Shown one piece after another: positions 16,199 to 31,849 of a stretch of 64,000 bases of DNA (position 1 is its first letter; each line of letters starts with the position of its first letter). Origin of the DNA: Paulinella micropora. Lineage: Eukaryota; Cercozoa; Imbricatea; Euglyphida. Location of the stretch: the NCBI GenBank assembly GCA_009731375.1, contig BJOX01000238.1, forward strand, positions 376,393 to 440,392. The letters are read 5' to 3'. The position numbers and the translations under genes are program-made. The notes beneath the pieces are model-generated. The model was not told the origin of the DNA. It worked only from the letters and a program-made list of their open reading frames with translations, and did no database searches.

Positions 16199-16284
16199 AT
16201 GCGGCTAAGCCACAAATTTGACGTGTTTTGCGGGCGAGCCGGGCCGGCGAGCCCGCAAAACACGTCGAATTCGGCGCGCCGCAT
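16199..16284. other. GC-rich nested inverted repeat (long hairpin)
   Basis: Arms 16215-16235 and 16251-16271 are 21 nt with one mismatch (AATTTGACGTGTTTTGCGGGC against its complement), around a 15-nt GC-rich loop. An outer 7-bp pair ATGCGGC/GCCGCAT lies at 16199-16205 and 16278-16284. The arms are GC-rich in an otherwise AT- and simple-repeat-rich area. Confidence 0.85.
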
Positions 16285-16431
16285 TGTAGTTTTATCGGTA
16301 ACCTGACGTGGAGGTGACCGATAAAAAATAAAAAGAGAACATGGTGGAAAACGTGTGAATGAAATAAAGAGATGAATGGTTGGAAAATGAGCGTTGGTCA
16401 AAGGGGCGATGAAGGCATGGGGAGGAGAAGG

Positions 16432-16435
<4 letters not shown>

Positions 16436-16492
<57 letters not shown>

Positions 16493-16511
16493 GAGAGAGG
16501 AAAGAGAGAGA

Positions 16512-16584
<73 letters not shown>

Positions 16585-17060
16585 GAAACCTTCTCTAGCG
16601 CCGTCTGTTCTTTGTCTATCTACATACACAAACAAACAAACAAACAAATAACCAAACAAACAAACAACCAAACAAACAAACAAACAAAACAAACAAACAA
16701 AATTGACAGAGGGCTATTACAAACAAACAAACAAACAAACAAACACAAACAAACACACAAGCAAACAAGCAAACAAGCAAACAAACAAACAAACATACAA
16801 ACAAACAAACAAACAAACAAACAAACAAACATGCATACATGCAAACAAACAAACAAACAAACAAACAAATAAACAAACAAACAAACAAACAAACAAACAC
16901 GGTATTTGAGGTTCATATCCGAACACTGATTCCATACATACACATACATACATACATACATACATGCATGCATACATGCATGCATGCATGCATGCATGCA
17001 TGCATACATACATGAATACATGAATACAAACATACATACATACGTACATACATACATACA

Positions 17061-17092
<32 letters not shown>

Positions 17093-17098
17093 CATACA

Positions 17099-17130
<32 letters not shown>

Positions 17131-17165
17131 AATACATACATACATACATACATACATACATACAT
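16436..17165. repeat. (GA)n, (AAAC)n and (ATAC)n arrays
   Basis: GA 16436-16586, AAAC/AAACA 16628-16900, and ATAC/ATGC 16935-17170. No coding potential beyond low-complexity frames. Confidence 0.95.
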
Positions 17166-17171
17166 ACATAC

Positions 17172-17221
17172 AGAGACCGTCTTCTGATCGGGTTTTTGAG
17201 AAGATTCTTCTCCACTTTCGT
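17172..17221 (-). CDS. Candidate mini-exon TKVEKNLL...
   Basis: Minus strand: acceptor GTGAGTAG, open frame TKVEKNLLKNPIRRRSL, donor CT|GTATGT. As drawn it is 50 nt, not a codon multiple, so either the boundary or the frame differs from the other exons. Four partial copies of its start (TKVEKNLL, or TKVEKNLLRT) with the same acceptor recur at 17,500-17,800. Confidence 0.35.
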
Positions 17222-17297
17222 CTACTCACAGAAAAAAGATAGATAAAGTATCTGTACATTTATTTAAAAAAAGCAGAATATCAATCCGTCACTGCAT

Positions 17298-17815
17298 CGC
17301 CCTTTTTTTTGCTAAAGAATGCCAATTTCTCCACTGTTTACCCTTTTTTTGCTAAAGAATGCCAATTTCTCCACCGTTTTTACCCTTCTTTTGCTAAAGA
17401 ATGCCAATTTCTCCACCGTATATGCAGCAAACATACACCCTCCGAAAAAGTGCCCCCGTATACGGGGGGACCACTCAGCTAGTATTGATAGATAAGTAAA
17501 CAGATAGTTCTGAGTAGATTCTTCTCTACTTTCGTCTACTCACAGAAAAAGATATATGAGTATATTTATAGATAAGTGAATAGATAGTTCTGAGTAGATT
17601 CTTCTCTACTTTCGTCTACTCACAGAAAAAGATAGATGAGTATATTTATAGATAAGTGAATAGATAGTTCTGAAGATTCTTCTCTACTTTCGTCTACTCA
17701 CAGAAAAAGATAGATGAGTGTATTTACAGATAAGTGAATAGATAGTTCTGAGTAGATTCTACTCTACTTTCGTCTACTTACAGAAAAATATAGATGAGTA
17801 TATTTTTAGATAAGT
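17298..17815 (-). repeat. Two tandem series: three ~50-bp units and four ~80-bp units
   Basis: TTTTGCTAAAGAATGCCAAT recurs three times at about 17309-17415. Then an approximately 80-bp unit containing TTCTTCTCTACTTTCGTCTA recurs four times at about 17515-17790. On the minus strand the second unit is intron end, AG and the TKVEKNLL exon start. Confidence 0.85.
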
Positions 17816-17817
17816 AA

Positions 17818-18250
<433 letters not shown>

Positions 18251-18314
18251 ATGCAAGGAGGACAAACATGCGGCGAATTCCCGAAAAAGTGACAGCATAT
18301 ACTGTAAACGAAAA

Positions 18315-18364
<50 letters not shown>

Positions 18365-18376
18365 GGGGGGGGGGGG

Positions 18377-18627
18377 NNNNNNNNNNNNNNNNNNNNNNNN
18401 NNNNNNNNNNNNNNNNNNNNNNNNNNNNNNNNNNNNNNNNNNNNNNNNNNNNNNNNNNNNNNNNNNNNNNNNNNNNNNNNNNNNNNNNNNNNNNNNNNNN
18501 NNNNNNNNNNNNNNNNNNNNNNNNNNNNNNNNNNNNNNNNNNNNNNNNNNNNNNNNNNNNNNNNNNNNNNNNNNNNNNNNNNNNNNNNNNNNNNNNNNNN
18601 NNNNNNNNNNNNNNNNNNNNNNNNNNN
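18377..18627. other. Assembly gap (N run)
   Basis: 251 unknown bases, preceded by a G homopolymer and followed by GA repeat. Confidence 0.99.
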
Positions 18628-18686
<59 letters not shown>

Positions 18687-18720
18687 GAAAGAGAGTGTGA
18701 GAGAGAGTGAGTGAGTGTGA

Positions 18721-18850
<130 letters not shown>

Positions 18851-18866
18851 AGAAAGAAAGAGAAAA

Positions 18867-18913
<47 letters not shown>

Positions 18914-18914
18914 C

Positions 18915-18954
18915 CGATTAATTCAGCTGTGCACTGGTCACATGTCATGGCAAC
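18915..18954 (-). CDS. Candidate CxxC-containing mini-exon, three dispersed copies
   Basis: Minus strand: acceptor GTGTATAG, frame VAMTCDQCTAELI, donor-like G|GTCTCT. Related copies are at about 19107-19152 (VGMTCDDCIAEF, after AGCATAG) and 19551-19595 (degenerate, VRITFDECTAG). The Cys-x2-Cys pair could bind metal, but no domain is recognised. The three copies are separated by TTTA, TA and TG arrays, following the same exon-copy pattern as elsewhere. Confidence 0.4.
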
Positions 18955-18960
18955 CTATAC

Positions 18961-19740
<780 letters not shown>

Positions 19741-19849
19741 AATGTAATGTACATCGTTTCATAGGTATAGTATGAGTATAATGCATATGTATAGTGCTCT
19801 TGATCTATGTATGCGCGAGAGTCTGTGAGAAGTAGAAAATAACCTACAT

Positions 19850-19860
19850 GATAGATAGAG

Positions 19861-19943
<83 letters not shown>

Positions 19944-20171
19944 GAGATAGAGGGATAGAGGGATAGAGTGATAGAGGGATAGAGGGATGGAGGGATAGAT
20001 AGACAGATAAGATAGATAAGATAGATAAGATAGATAAGATAGATAAGATAGATAAGATAGATAAGATAGATAGGATAGATAGGATAGATAGGATAGATAG
20101 GATAGATAAGATAGATAAGATAGATAAGATAGATAAGATAGATAAGATAGATAAGATAGATAAGATAGATA
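19850..20171. repeat. GATA then GATAA 5-mer array
   Basis: GATA to about 19940, GAGGGATA variants, then a GATAAGATA-type block up to the gap at 20172. Confidence 0.95.
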
Positions 20172-20657
20172 NNNNNNNNNNNNNNNNNNNNNNNNNNNNN
20201 NNNNNNNNNNNNNNNNNNNNNNNNNNNNNNNNNNNNNNNNNNNNNNNNNNNNNNNNNNNNNNNNNNNNNNNNNNNNNNNNNNNNNNNNNNNNNNNNNNNN
20301 NNNNNNNNNNNNNNNNNNNNNNNNNNNNNNNNNNNNNNNNNNNNNNNNNNNNNNNNNNNNNNNNNNNNNNNNNNNNNNNNNNNNNNNNNNNNNNNNNNNN
20401 NNNNNNNNNNNNNNNNNNNNNNNNNNNNNNNNNNNNNNNNNNNNNNNNNNNNNNNNNNNNNNNNNNNNNNNNNNNNNNNNNNNNNNNNNNNNNNNNNNNN
20501 NNNNNNNNNNNNNNNNNNNNNNNNNNNNNNNNNNNNNNNNNNNNNNNNNNNNNNNNNNNNNNNNNNNNNNNNNNNNNNNNNNNNNNNNNNNNNNNNNNNN
20601 NNNNNNNNNNNNNNNNNNNNNNNNNNNNNNNNNNNNNNNNNNNNNNNNNNNNNNNNN
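20172..20657. other. Assembly gap (N run)
   Basis: 486 unknown bases between GATAA and TG/GA repeats. Confidence 0.99.
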
Positions 20658-20720
<63 letters not shown>

Positions 20721-20737
20721 TGCGAGTGTGTGTGTGT

Positions 20738-20797
<60 letters not shown>

Positions 20798-20806
20798 CAC
20801 ACTAAC

Positions 20807-20836
20807 CTTTTTGGCTGTGGGTGACTTGCTGGGCCG
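20807..20836 (-). CDS. Candidate 30-nt micro-exon RPSKSPTAKK
   Basis: Minus strand: near-consensus acceptor CTTCTCTTCACTGCAG, ten codons RPSKSPTAKK, donor AAAAAG|GTTAGTG. This is the best-formed splice pair in the left half of the window and the smallest exon. It is basic and Ser/Pro-rich, so probably a disordered linker. (GA)n follows the donor and (GTA)n precedes the acceptor, so both flanking introns are microsatellite. Confidence 0.6.
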
Positions 20837-20867
20837 CTGCAGTGAAGAGAAGCACAAAACAATAACA

Positions 20868-22320
<1,453 letters not shown>

Positions 22321-22394
22321 ATATGTATGTTATGTATAAAGATAGAGGTGAGTGGAGACCTCGTAACAACATTTGGAACAGAACTTGTTTTCAC

Positions 22395-23085
<691 letters not shown>

Positions 23086-23581
23086 CAACCATCCTATCCA
23101 ACCGTCTAAATACTTACCGACCTACTGACCTACTGATTTTGCTACGTACCACCGTACCTACGTTCCTAGCTACCCATCTACCTACCTACATACCTACATA
23201 CCTACATACCTACCTACCTGCCTACCTACCCTAACCTATCCTGCCCTATCCTATCCTACCGACTCTAACTTCCTACCTCCCCACGTGCCTGCCTATCTTT
23301 CAGTCTAACTGGCGATACCGCACATGTCCGAGGGCGATTCGTGATTATGCCTGAGCATAAGGAACAGAAAATGACAGGCAGTGTGTTTATGGGTGCACGA
23401 TATAAATATTCTGTGTGTGGGCCCACTTGTGTGTGTATGCGCATTGTATTTTATGAACATCTTCGTCTGTATGGCAATTAGTACAGTTCAGAGGCATGCA
23501 ACTTGCAACGTGTGACAAGAATAATCAGACTGCTCAATTGAAAACATCGACACATTCTACAAACTGGAAATGGGCCCATAC

Positions 23582-23651
23582 CGAATTTTGCTTGGCATTT
23601 GTTACACTCTTTCAGCATTTTGTCAGCATCTGAACTTTTTTCTGAGTTCGC
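23582..23651 (-). CDS. Candidate exon with Cys-x2-Cys (23 codons)
   Basis: Minus strand: acceptor TTCTGTGTTGCAG, frame starting ANSEKSSDADKMLKE and ending CNKCQAKF, donor TTCG|GTATGG. The frame also stays open beyond the donor to 23478, adding CRMCRC, so the exon could instead be longer. Cys pairs could form a small zinc-binding module. The surrounding 23,300-23,900 stretch is unique sequence with no other recognisable gene. Confidence 0.35.
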
Positions 23652-23899
23652 CTGCAACACAGAACAACCGGAAGCTACCGGATGTTGTTCAAGGTTCACA
23701 GCCTAATTTCCGAGTATTCAAAGGACCGATTCTCTTCAGAGTGTTGTGGTGACCTGCATGACGGGTTGCAGGACACACTTTTGGGGTTTCTTTTCTTGAT
23801 TTCAGAACGTCGAGAAGTGCCGATTATTCCAGTGTAGATGGCACTTTTTACCCAGATCAGGTTTAGAGATCTATGTACAGGAAGTAAAGTCAGAACTAA

Positions 23900-24366
23900 T
23901 TCATTCATTCATTCATTCATTCATTCATTCATTCATTCATTCATTCATTCATTCATTCTTCTTCTTCTTCTTCTTCTTCTTCTTCTTCTTCTTCTTCTTC
24001 TTCTTCTTCTTCTTCTTCTTCTTCTTCTTCTTCTTCTTCTTCAGCTTCTTCTTCTTCTTCTTCTTCTTCTTCTTCTTCTTCTCCTTCTCCTTCTTCTTCT
24101 TCTTCTTCCTCTTCCTCTTCTTCTTCTTCTTCTTCTTTTCTTCTTCTCCTTCTTCTTCTTCTTCTTCTTCTTCTTCTTCTTCTTCTTCTTCTTCTTCTTC
24201 TTCTTCTTCTTCGCCTTTGCCTTTGATTTAATGAAGTTACTTTTACAAGTGACCTCTGGTCATCCATACAAATCGTTAGCCCGAAGGCCATTGATTTAAC
24301 TAAGACGGTGACCCTTATAATATTAATATTAATATTATTACTAAAGTAGCGTTGCAATATATTAAA

Positions 24367-24416
<50 letters not shown>

Positions 24417-24520
24417 CATAATCATAATCATCATCATCATCATCATCATAATCTTAATCATAATCTGCTTCTTCTTCTTCTTCTTCTTCTTCTTCTTCTT
24501 CTTCTTCTTCTTCTTCTTCT

Positions 24521-24556
<36 letters not shown>

Positions 24557-24825
24557 TAAGGATATCTGTTTTTTCTTATTCAGCTAACGGGAAAAACGAT
24601 AAAAATAACCCGATAATGATGCAGAGTTTGCTATCATAACCGCTCTTCTTCTTCTTCTTCTTCTTCTTCTTCTTCTTCTTCTTCCTCTTCCTTCTTCGTC
24701 CTTCTTCTTCTTCCTTCTTTTTCTTCTTCTTCTTCTTCTTCTTCTTCTTCTTCTTCTTCTTCTCCTTCTTCTCCTTCTTCTTCTTCTTCTTCTTCTTCTT
24801 CTTCTTCTCTTCCTCTTCTTCTTCT

Positions 24826-24881
<56 letters not shown>

Positions 24882-24906
24882 GTTTTCTTCTTCCTTCTTC
24901 TTCTTT
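23900..24906. repeat. (ATTC)n, (TTC)n, (AAT)n arrays
   Basis: ATTC 23902-23957, TTC 23958-24212, AAT/ATC 24366-24465, TTC/TTTC 24470-24556, TTC 24645-24906. The last TTC block directly abuts the 3' end of the minus-strand LINE, so it is its (GAA)n tail. Confidence 0.95.
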
Positions 24907-25406
24907 AATGAAATCGAAAGCGAAATTGCACAGGAAGTAAAGTCGGAACTAAGTCATAAAAGTCAAAGTCAGAACTAATTCATGAGAAGCCAACTTAACA
25001 TACTATAAAATAATATAATGGGGAGAAAAAGAGGAAAACAGGAAATAAGTTAGATATGAAATGGAGACAAAAAATGAAAAAAGTAAAATATATGAGGGGA
25101 GAGGAAAAAATATAAACTAAATATGATAAGGAAATATGAAATGAGAAAGGAAGAAGATGATATAGAGGAAGAGGAGAAAATGTAAGCTAAATATGATCAG
25201 GAAATAGAAATGGAGAAAAGGAAGAAAAAATAAAGAGAGGGAGGAAGATTAGAAAAAGAAAAAGAAATAGGAGCTAGATATGATAAGGGGACAGAAGTGA
25301 GGGAAAAAAGGAAGATATGAGGGGAGAAAAAGAGCAGGAAATATACAAAAATATATATAGGAGCAAGAGACTATATACAAAAGAAGAAAGAAGAACTTAT
25401 ACTAAG

Positions 25407-27193
25407 CTAGTGAGAGCGTCGCGGCGCATCCCAAAGGCGCCGCTTCGCTGAGTCAAGGATGCGCGCATTGCCTCGCGCAGTTTCAGCCGCAGACATCGCT
25501 CGAAAGTAGGGTAGGAGGTCACGTGGGTTCCGAGGGAAATCATCGATCATGGCATCAGCGAGCGTATCTTGCGCGGCGGGTAGCCCTCTTACAACGCTTG
25601 CATAGTAGGCTTGCCCTCGGCCAAGGTAGCTCAAGCTTCATTACCAAGAGCGCCTGTGGGTTCAAGAACCCATGCAACCAGAGTTGTGTTGGATGTCGTA
25701 GCTAGTTGAGTATATTGGCGGTGCTTGATAAGCTCACGTTGAGAAGCAGCAGCAAGCGGAGTGATAGCTGCTAGCCTTAACGAAGCTCGAGCAAGTGGGG
25801 AAGCAAAGCTAACATCAATGATCGCATCGGGAGGACTCAATCTTGAAGGGCGCCACCATACACGAAGTTCAGGATGCTCTCTCGTTACATCTTGAAAATG
25901 AAGATGGTCAGGCTCGATCTCGACGACAGCTCCACAGCGTCGAAGAAAAGTAGCTAACATCTTGACATAGCTGTCATGTCTTATTATAGCCCCACCAACC
26001 ACTGGACAAGTACGTGTGAGAAAGTGATATGTTGCAGTATCAGGCATAAGTAGCTGTTGACAGCCAGGACAGTGAACGCCAGTAGCAGGAATGTCAGACA
26101 GTGGGAGCTGGGACAGCCTAGCCAGAAGCGCAGCTTCAATCTCAGCATCTCTTAGCGAGAGTTCAGGGTTGGCTGGAATTGTCGAAAACGGTAGTGCACG
26201 AGCTCCGTCTTGCGCAGCCGATAGCATGAGCGCAGGGAAAGCTAGACCATGTTGATCTCGTCCTTGTGCAAAGAGCCGATCGCGAAGTGTAGAGTAGATT
26301 GTTCGAGTCAGTCTACTCTGAAGACGAGCAGGCGGAATGACACCGGGTAAAAGTAGAGGTCTGATGAAGTCTCTCGGGACACCACTCTGTTCCAGACTGT
26401 CACCGCAGCTAACGAGCACATCGGTGTCAGTACTTAGCAAGCGTCTTGGATCTTGTTGGTCAGGAATGGTCCGGGAGGAGATAGCCAGCATAAGAGAAGA
26501 CGTGTATGCAGCATGAGTCAAAAGGGACGTCTGTTGAGGGCAACAGGCGCCATATCTTCCTGGCAAGCGAATTAGTGATTGTACCAAGGGAGGTAAGGCT
26601 GTACTGATGCCCAGGCGTGAAACAAAGCATTGATAGGTAAGGTTGTCAAAGTGATGAAATCCACGCAAAGACAGATGTGGTGGTAGAACGTGCATGATGT
26701 AGCACATTCTCTTTTGAACACATGAGTCGAGAATCCCGAGGGCGGACGCGGTAGATAATCCAGGGTGTAGGAGAGCACGTATTATGGGAGCATGAGATTC
26801 AGCCTTAGCAAGTGCCCACGAAGCAACTCCTAGGGCCATCTCTCGACGTGTTGAACACGTAGCAGCGATAACAGAGCCAGGTTGAAGGGCAGCAATCTCA
26901 TCCGCTGCAGTGTCAGAAGGGTGCGGATAGTAAACAACACCTCCAAGGGGCATGAAGCCACGACAAACATGATTCGTATCCAATTGAAGACGCAATGGCG
27001 CCAGGGAAGCAAAGTAGACGGAACCAAGCGAGATGTCAGATGGTTGTAGAAGTCGTAACTTTTTGGCACTGAGATCTGTAGTCCCCAATTGTCTTGTTCG
27101 AGGAGATATCGTAGTCGGCCATACGATTCAGGCACATCTGCAGGCGAGCCACTGATGTTGAAGTCATCCACGAGTGCAACTCCCACTGCATCG

Positions 27194-27271
<78 letters not shown>

Positions 27272-28457
27272 CAAAGATAGGTTGGACACTAAGCGAAAAA
27301 AGCAGACTTGCAAGAACACAGCCTTGTTTAGAGCGATTGAAAGGAGTCAAGAACGGAGCCGTTATGTCGGACCAGAAGAATGGAAGGTTGTGCGTAAGCC
27401 TGAAAAATAATGCGCCAAATCGGTCGAAGCTGGGGTGTATCAAAGACACGTCGAAGGATGGCACTCCGATGTCTTAGATTGAAGGCGTTTACAAAGTCAA
27501 CGCTGAGCATGACATGATCCGGATGATCCCTTAGGTGAGCGTTTGCACGATGAATGGCAGCCTCTGGTCCAGCCGGAAATCCCACACCATACTGAATGCT
27601 GGGAAATATCGTAGGGAATTCAGATCGAACATGAGCAACTGCATGGGTAGCTCCAAGCTTGATAAGGGGAGAGCCAGTGTTGATCGGTCGGGGAGGATCA
27701 GTTGCTGTCGCATGGTGAGATTTCTTAGACGCAAGAACAGGGGCAGCGTAGAGGAATAGGCGTTCCACGGGCGTCAAATCTCCATTCGCGACTAAACAAA
27801 CCAGCGCATGTAATCCTCTGAGGCATTCAGGGTCTTTGGATAGCGCGAACAGAATTTCTGACGTGTATCCGTAGAGTCCAGGCGAAGCACCAGTACATTG
27901 TCGCAGCAGGGCCGGCGGGATAGCTTCCTTCTCAATGACGAGTCTTGGAGCGTCGGGTGGGAGGGCAGGTATGCGTTCTTCCTGTTCTGGAGCATGGTGC
28001 ATGCAGCTCTTTGCAGCTCTTTGAGTTCCTGGATCACGGGTCCGGTCGGCGGTAGTAACCCAGGGCTAGTGAGAACGTTGGCTGCCCTACCGAGGTTTCT
28101 GTTGCTAGACGAGGGCAATTCCTCTGCAAGTCTTACAGCGTGATTGAGGTGATTCATAGGCGGTGCGCTAGTCTCAAGATCAATCTGATCCCTCGCATTA
28201 GTGTCTTCAGGTAGACTGGTGGGAAAAGGAGCATCCCGAATATTGTCTGCAGCACCTCTTGATAACTGACAGGCTAGTTGAGTGTTCATTCTTTGTCTGC
28301 CACCTCTTACGTGACGGAGAAGCAATCCAGGAGCACGGATAAAGTTGAGAAACGCTGTTTTCCTAGCAAATTGGTCCTCAGACTCTACTGCATCAGCATA
28401 CTTGGTTGACAGTCCTCGAAACGCAGAGTGTAAAAGCGGCCACGCACGCGGGCGCAC
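25407..28457 (-). pseudogene. LINE polyprotein: reverse transcriptase plus restriction-like endonuclease, frameshifted
   Basis: Read on the minus strand in order: an N-terminal region (27792-28457); an RT start with LSVDFVNAFN (motif A) at about 27490-27510; QGCVLASLLFSL (motif B) at about 27320-27345; ALVDDFNISG (motif C) at about 27150-27185; then a long frame 25631-27088 with an RT thumb-like region. Near its end lie a C-x2-C...H-x4-C zinc motif (HCPGCQQL, TRTCPVV), RHDSYVKML and RPS..PPDAIIDVSF. That zinc knuckle followed by RHD and PD...D is the layout of R2-type RLE endonucleases. The reading frame changes several times (near 27880-28000, 27330, 27190 and 25634), and a (GA)n run (27197-27267) sits between motifs B and C. 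The copy is therefore defective, or the assembly has indels. The YxDD Tyr is replaced by Val, as seen in some non-LTR families. Confidence 0.75.
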
Positions 28458-28629
28458 TTTCTTATAAAGTCTGTTAGTCGGCAGGAAGCAGCGGGTCCAC
28501 AGTAGGCATCATGACAGGTTCTTCAAGCACTTGAAGAGGTAGGGCAATTTGCAGCAGGCGCATTATTATAGCATGAACTTCCCGGTCTGGAACGATGGCC
28601 TGCTAGTCTCGCATAGGGTTCATTGCAGT

Positions 28630-28750
28630 TTGTGCTCTGTTCTGCTCTGTTCTGCTCTGTTCTGCTCTGTTCTGCTCTGTTCTGCTCTACCCTGCTCTAC
28701 TCGCAGTCTGCTCTGCTCTGTTCTGCTCTGTTCTGCCTATTCTGCTCTAT
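28630..28750. repeat. 10-bp minisatellite (CTGCTCTGTT)
   Basis: About ten tandem TTCTGCTCTG units just upstream of the LINE open reading frame, possibly within its 5' region. Confidence 0.9.
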
Positions 28751-28924
28751 TCGACAAGTCTGAAGACCAGCTGCATCTACAATCCACTTATGTTCTTCCA
28801 CAAGCGGAGTGTGAACTCTTCTAATGTGTTATGCTATTGCAGCAGGTGTAGAGAACTGTCTCGCAGTACATGCAGTCACTGTTCTTCTTCTCCTTCTTCT
28901 TCTTCTTCTTCTTCTTCTTCTTCT

Positions 28925-29530
28925 TTAATGAAAGCGAAATAGTACAGAAAGTAAAGTAAGAACTAAGTCATAAAAGTCAAGGTCAAGGGAAAATGTTAAT
29001 AATATGTAAACTAGATATGATAGAGGAAACAAAAATGGAAAAACTAACTTAAGGGTAAATATGAGGGGAGAAAGAGGAGGAAATAAAAAGGGGAACTAGA
29101 TATGATAAGGCGACAGAAAGGGAAAAGGGAGAAAGGAGAGGAAGAAATAATAAGAAAAATGAAAAATAATAGAATATAAACTAAATATGATAAGGAAACA
29201 GAAGTGGAAAAAGGAAAGAAAAGTAAGTATGTACATGAGGGGAGGATCGATATCAGGAAGTAGAAGGAAGGGAAAGAAAGGCAGATATGATAAGGAGACG
29301 GAAAAGTAAAAGAAAATAGAGAGAAAAGAGAGAAAAGCAGAAACAATACAAAGAAAGGAAAGAGAGACTATGCACAAAAGAAGAAAAGGAGCTATAACTA
29401 CCTTAGTGTGAGCGTCGCGGAGCATCCCAATGGCGCCGCTTCGCAGAGTCTATGATACGCGCGTTGCCACGCGCAGTTTCTGCCGCAGACATTGCACGAA
29501 AGTAGGGTCAGAGACCACGCGGGTTGAGAG
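28925..29530 (-). mobile_element. 5'-truncated copy of the RT/RLE LINE
   Basis: On the minus strand this holds the last ~40 codons of the LINE coding region (29405-29530; reads close to 25407-25520, including the stretch ending in the GCGCCATTGGGATGCTCCGC region), then an A/G-rich UTR to 28925 and a (GAA)n tail at 28880-28924. Its truncated 5' end abuts another (TTC)n run at 29533. Such 5' truncation is typical of target-primed reverse transcription. Confidence 0.75.
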
Positions 29531-29532
29531 GC

Positions 29533-29680
29533 TTTCTTCTTCTTCTTCTTCTTCTTCTTCTTCTTCTTCTTCTTCTTCTTCTTCTTCTTCTTCTTCTCCT
29601 TCTCCTTCTCCTTCTCCTTCTCCTTTTCTTCTTCTTCTTCTTCTTCTTCTTCTTCTTCTTCTTCTTCTTCTTCTTCTTCG
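29533..29680. repeat. (TTC)n array
   Basis: TTC/CTC repeat. On the minus strand it is the (GAA)n tail of the LINE relic ending at about 29681, and the truncated LINE copy at 28925-29530 ends in it. Confidence 0.9.
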
Positions 29681-29732
29681 ATTCTTTTTATTTAGAGAGA
29701 TAATTGTACAATTATGACTCATGGAGAGACTG

Positions 29733-30005
29733 CTAACAGCTATTCCCTAAAGCAAATCGCTGATCGAGGCAGACCAGTGTCTGGGGTGTAGTTATTAATA
29801 TTTCGAGTCCGGCGCTGAGAGCCTGGTTAGTTAATAAATATTTCTTAAGTTCTTTTTTGAATTGGCTTAGCTTGGTTAGGTGAAAAATATTATCGGGCAA
29901 CATGTTGTAGATTGTAGCATTAGTCTGCGTGAAGTGCGGATCGTTTCTGTCTATGTATAGTTTGCGTTTAAAGAATATCGGGTTCGATGGGTATGCGTGG
30001 TGCTA
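29733..30005 (-). pseudogene. C-terminal relic of a jockey/CR1-like LINE ORF2
   Basis: The minus-strand frame runs from about 30005 to a TAG at 29733-29735. It contains YPSNPIFFKRKLYIDRNDPH, then NATIYNMLPDNIFHLTKL and SQFKKELKKYLLTNQ. The pattern (W/Y)N.LP..I......L..FKK.LK.YL is the hallmark of the C terminus of jockey- and CR1-group ORF2 proteins. A short UTR containing AATAAA follows, then (GAA)n. Upstream sequence shifts frame into low complexity, so only the end of the element remains. No zinc-RLE motif, so it differs from the 24.9-28.9 kb element. Confidence 0.65.
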
Positions 30006-30177
30006 GTGCTAGTGTAATTATTATCGTGCCTATCTTGATGCTTGATTTTTGGTGAGTGTATATATGGGTGTGTTTCAATGCAGACTCTGTATGTATCAAG
30101 GTTATATAGTGTATATATGGGTGTGTTTCAATGCAGACTCTGTATGTATAAAGGTTATATAGGTCTAGGAGTTGTAA

Positions 30178-30890
<713 letters not shown>

Positions 30891-31360
30891 TGTATTTGGT
30901 GTGAATGTCCCTTCTCCTTTTTTGTTTGACCTTCAAAGTAGTATAATATCAGTAACTGAGATATGTGAATAATATGCTATACGTACCTAGGGTAATATAT
31001 GTATTATTATATATATGTTTGTGAGTTAGTTATCTGTGTTTGTTAGTTTATATGCTTTGAATTCAGTTGTTTTTTTGAAAGGAGATGATCTTATTGTCTT
31101 GAATTAATTGTGGGAGGCTACTACGCCATAGCCTGACAGTCTCTTTTTGCTTTTTCCTTTCACCTACAAACGTAATTTAAAATGAAAACGCATGGGAAAA
31201 TAACAACTGTTGGATAGAGTACTGAGTACTCTAGTACTGTATGTATGTATGTATGTATGTATGTATGTATGTATGTATGTGTATGTATTTCTGTATGCAT
31301 GTCTGTAGTGTATGTATGTTACTCTAAGGTGAATAGCTGTCGAGGCATTGATGCCTTATC
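30891..31360. other. Unique intergenic stretch, nothing recognised
   Basis: AT-rich sequence with a short ATGT run at 31241-31290. I see no exon signals with coding support and no RNA gene. Confidence 0.5.
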
Positions 31361-31434
31361 TTATGCTACACTACTACCTCTATCATAACCTATCTGTCTA
31401 ATCAAATTGAAAATCAATGACCCAACATTCACAC

Positions 31435-31695
31435 TCCACCCATCCACCCATCCATCACCCCATCCATCAGCCCATCCATCCATCCATCCATCCATCCATC
31501 CATCCATCCATCCCATCCCATCCCATCCATCCATCCATCCATCCATTCATCCATCCTCCATCCATCCATCCACCCATCCATCCACCCATCCATCCATCCC
31601 ATCCCATCCATACATCCATCCGTCCGTCCGTCCATCCATCCATCCATCCATCCATCCGTCCGTCCGTCCATCCATCCATCCATCCATCCGTCCAT
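31435..31695. repeat. (CATC)n / (CCAT)n array
   Basis: Tetranucleotide repeat with CGTC and CACC variants. PSIHPSIH and GWMDGWMD frames on the two strands are its translations. Confidence 0.95.
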
Positions 31696-31764
31696 CAGTG
31701 TTTTATATTTGTTTGTTTGGTTCCTTTTTCGTTTTTGTAGTTGTTGTTGCTGCTGCATCCTTGC

Positions 31765-31801
<37 letters not shown>

Positions 31802-31849
31802 CCCGTGGCGCTGGCACTATATCCGTCTCACTCAATAAAGTTAGGGGAA

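Larger units (their letters stand above)
24907..28870 (-). mobile_element. Non-LTR retrotransposon with RT and RLE-like domain, (GAA)n tail
   Basis: A roughly 4-kb minus-strand element. Its 3' UTR (24907-25400) is A/G-rich and ends CATTAAAGAAGAAGAAG, running straight into (GAA)n. A second, 5'-truncated copy at 28925-29530 shares the C-terminal coding end, UTR style and (GAA)n junction, which fixes the 3' end. The 5' boundary is uncertain: coding similarity stops near 28457 and (TTC)n begins near 28880. Confidence 0.75.

Noticed and set aside
24352-24639. Poly-I/poly-F membrane-like ORF
   Set aside because: AAT and TTC repeats translated.
31407-31740. PSIHPSIH / GWMDGWMD repeat protein
   Set aside because: CATC tetranucleotide translated; no start, domain or codon bias.
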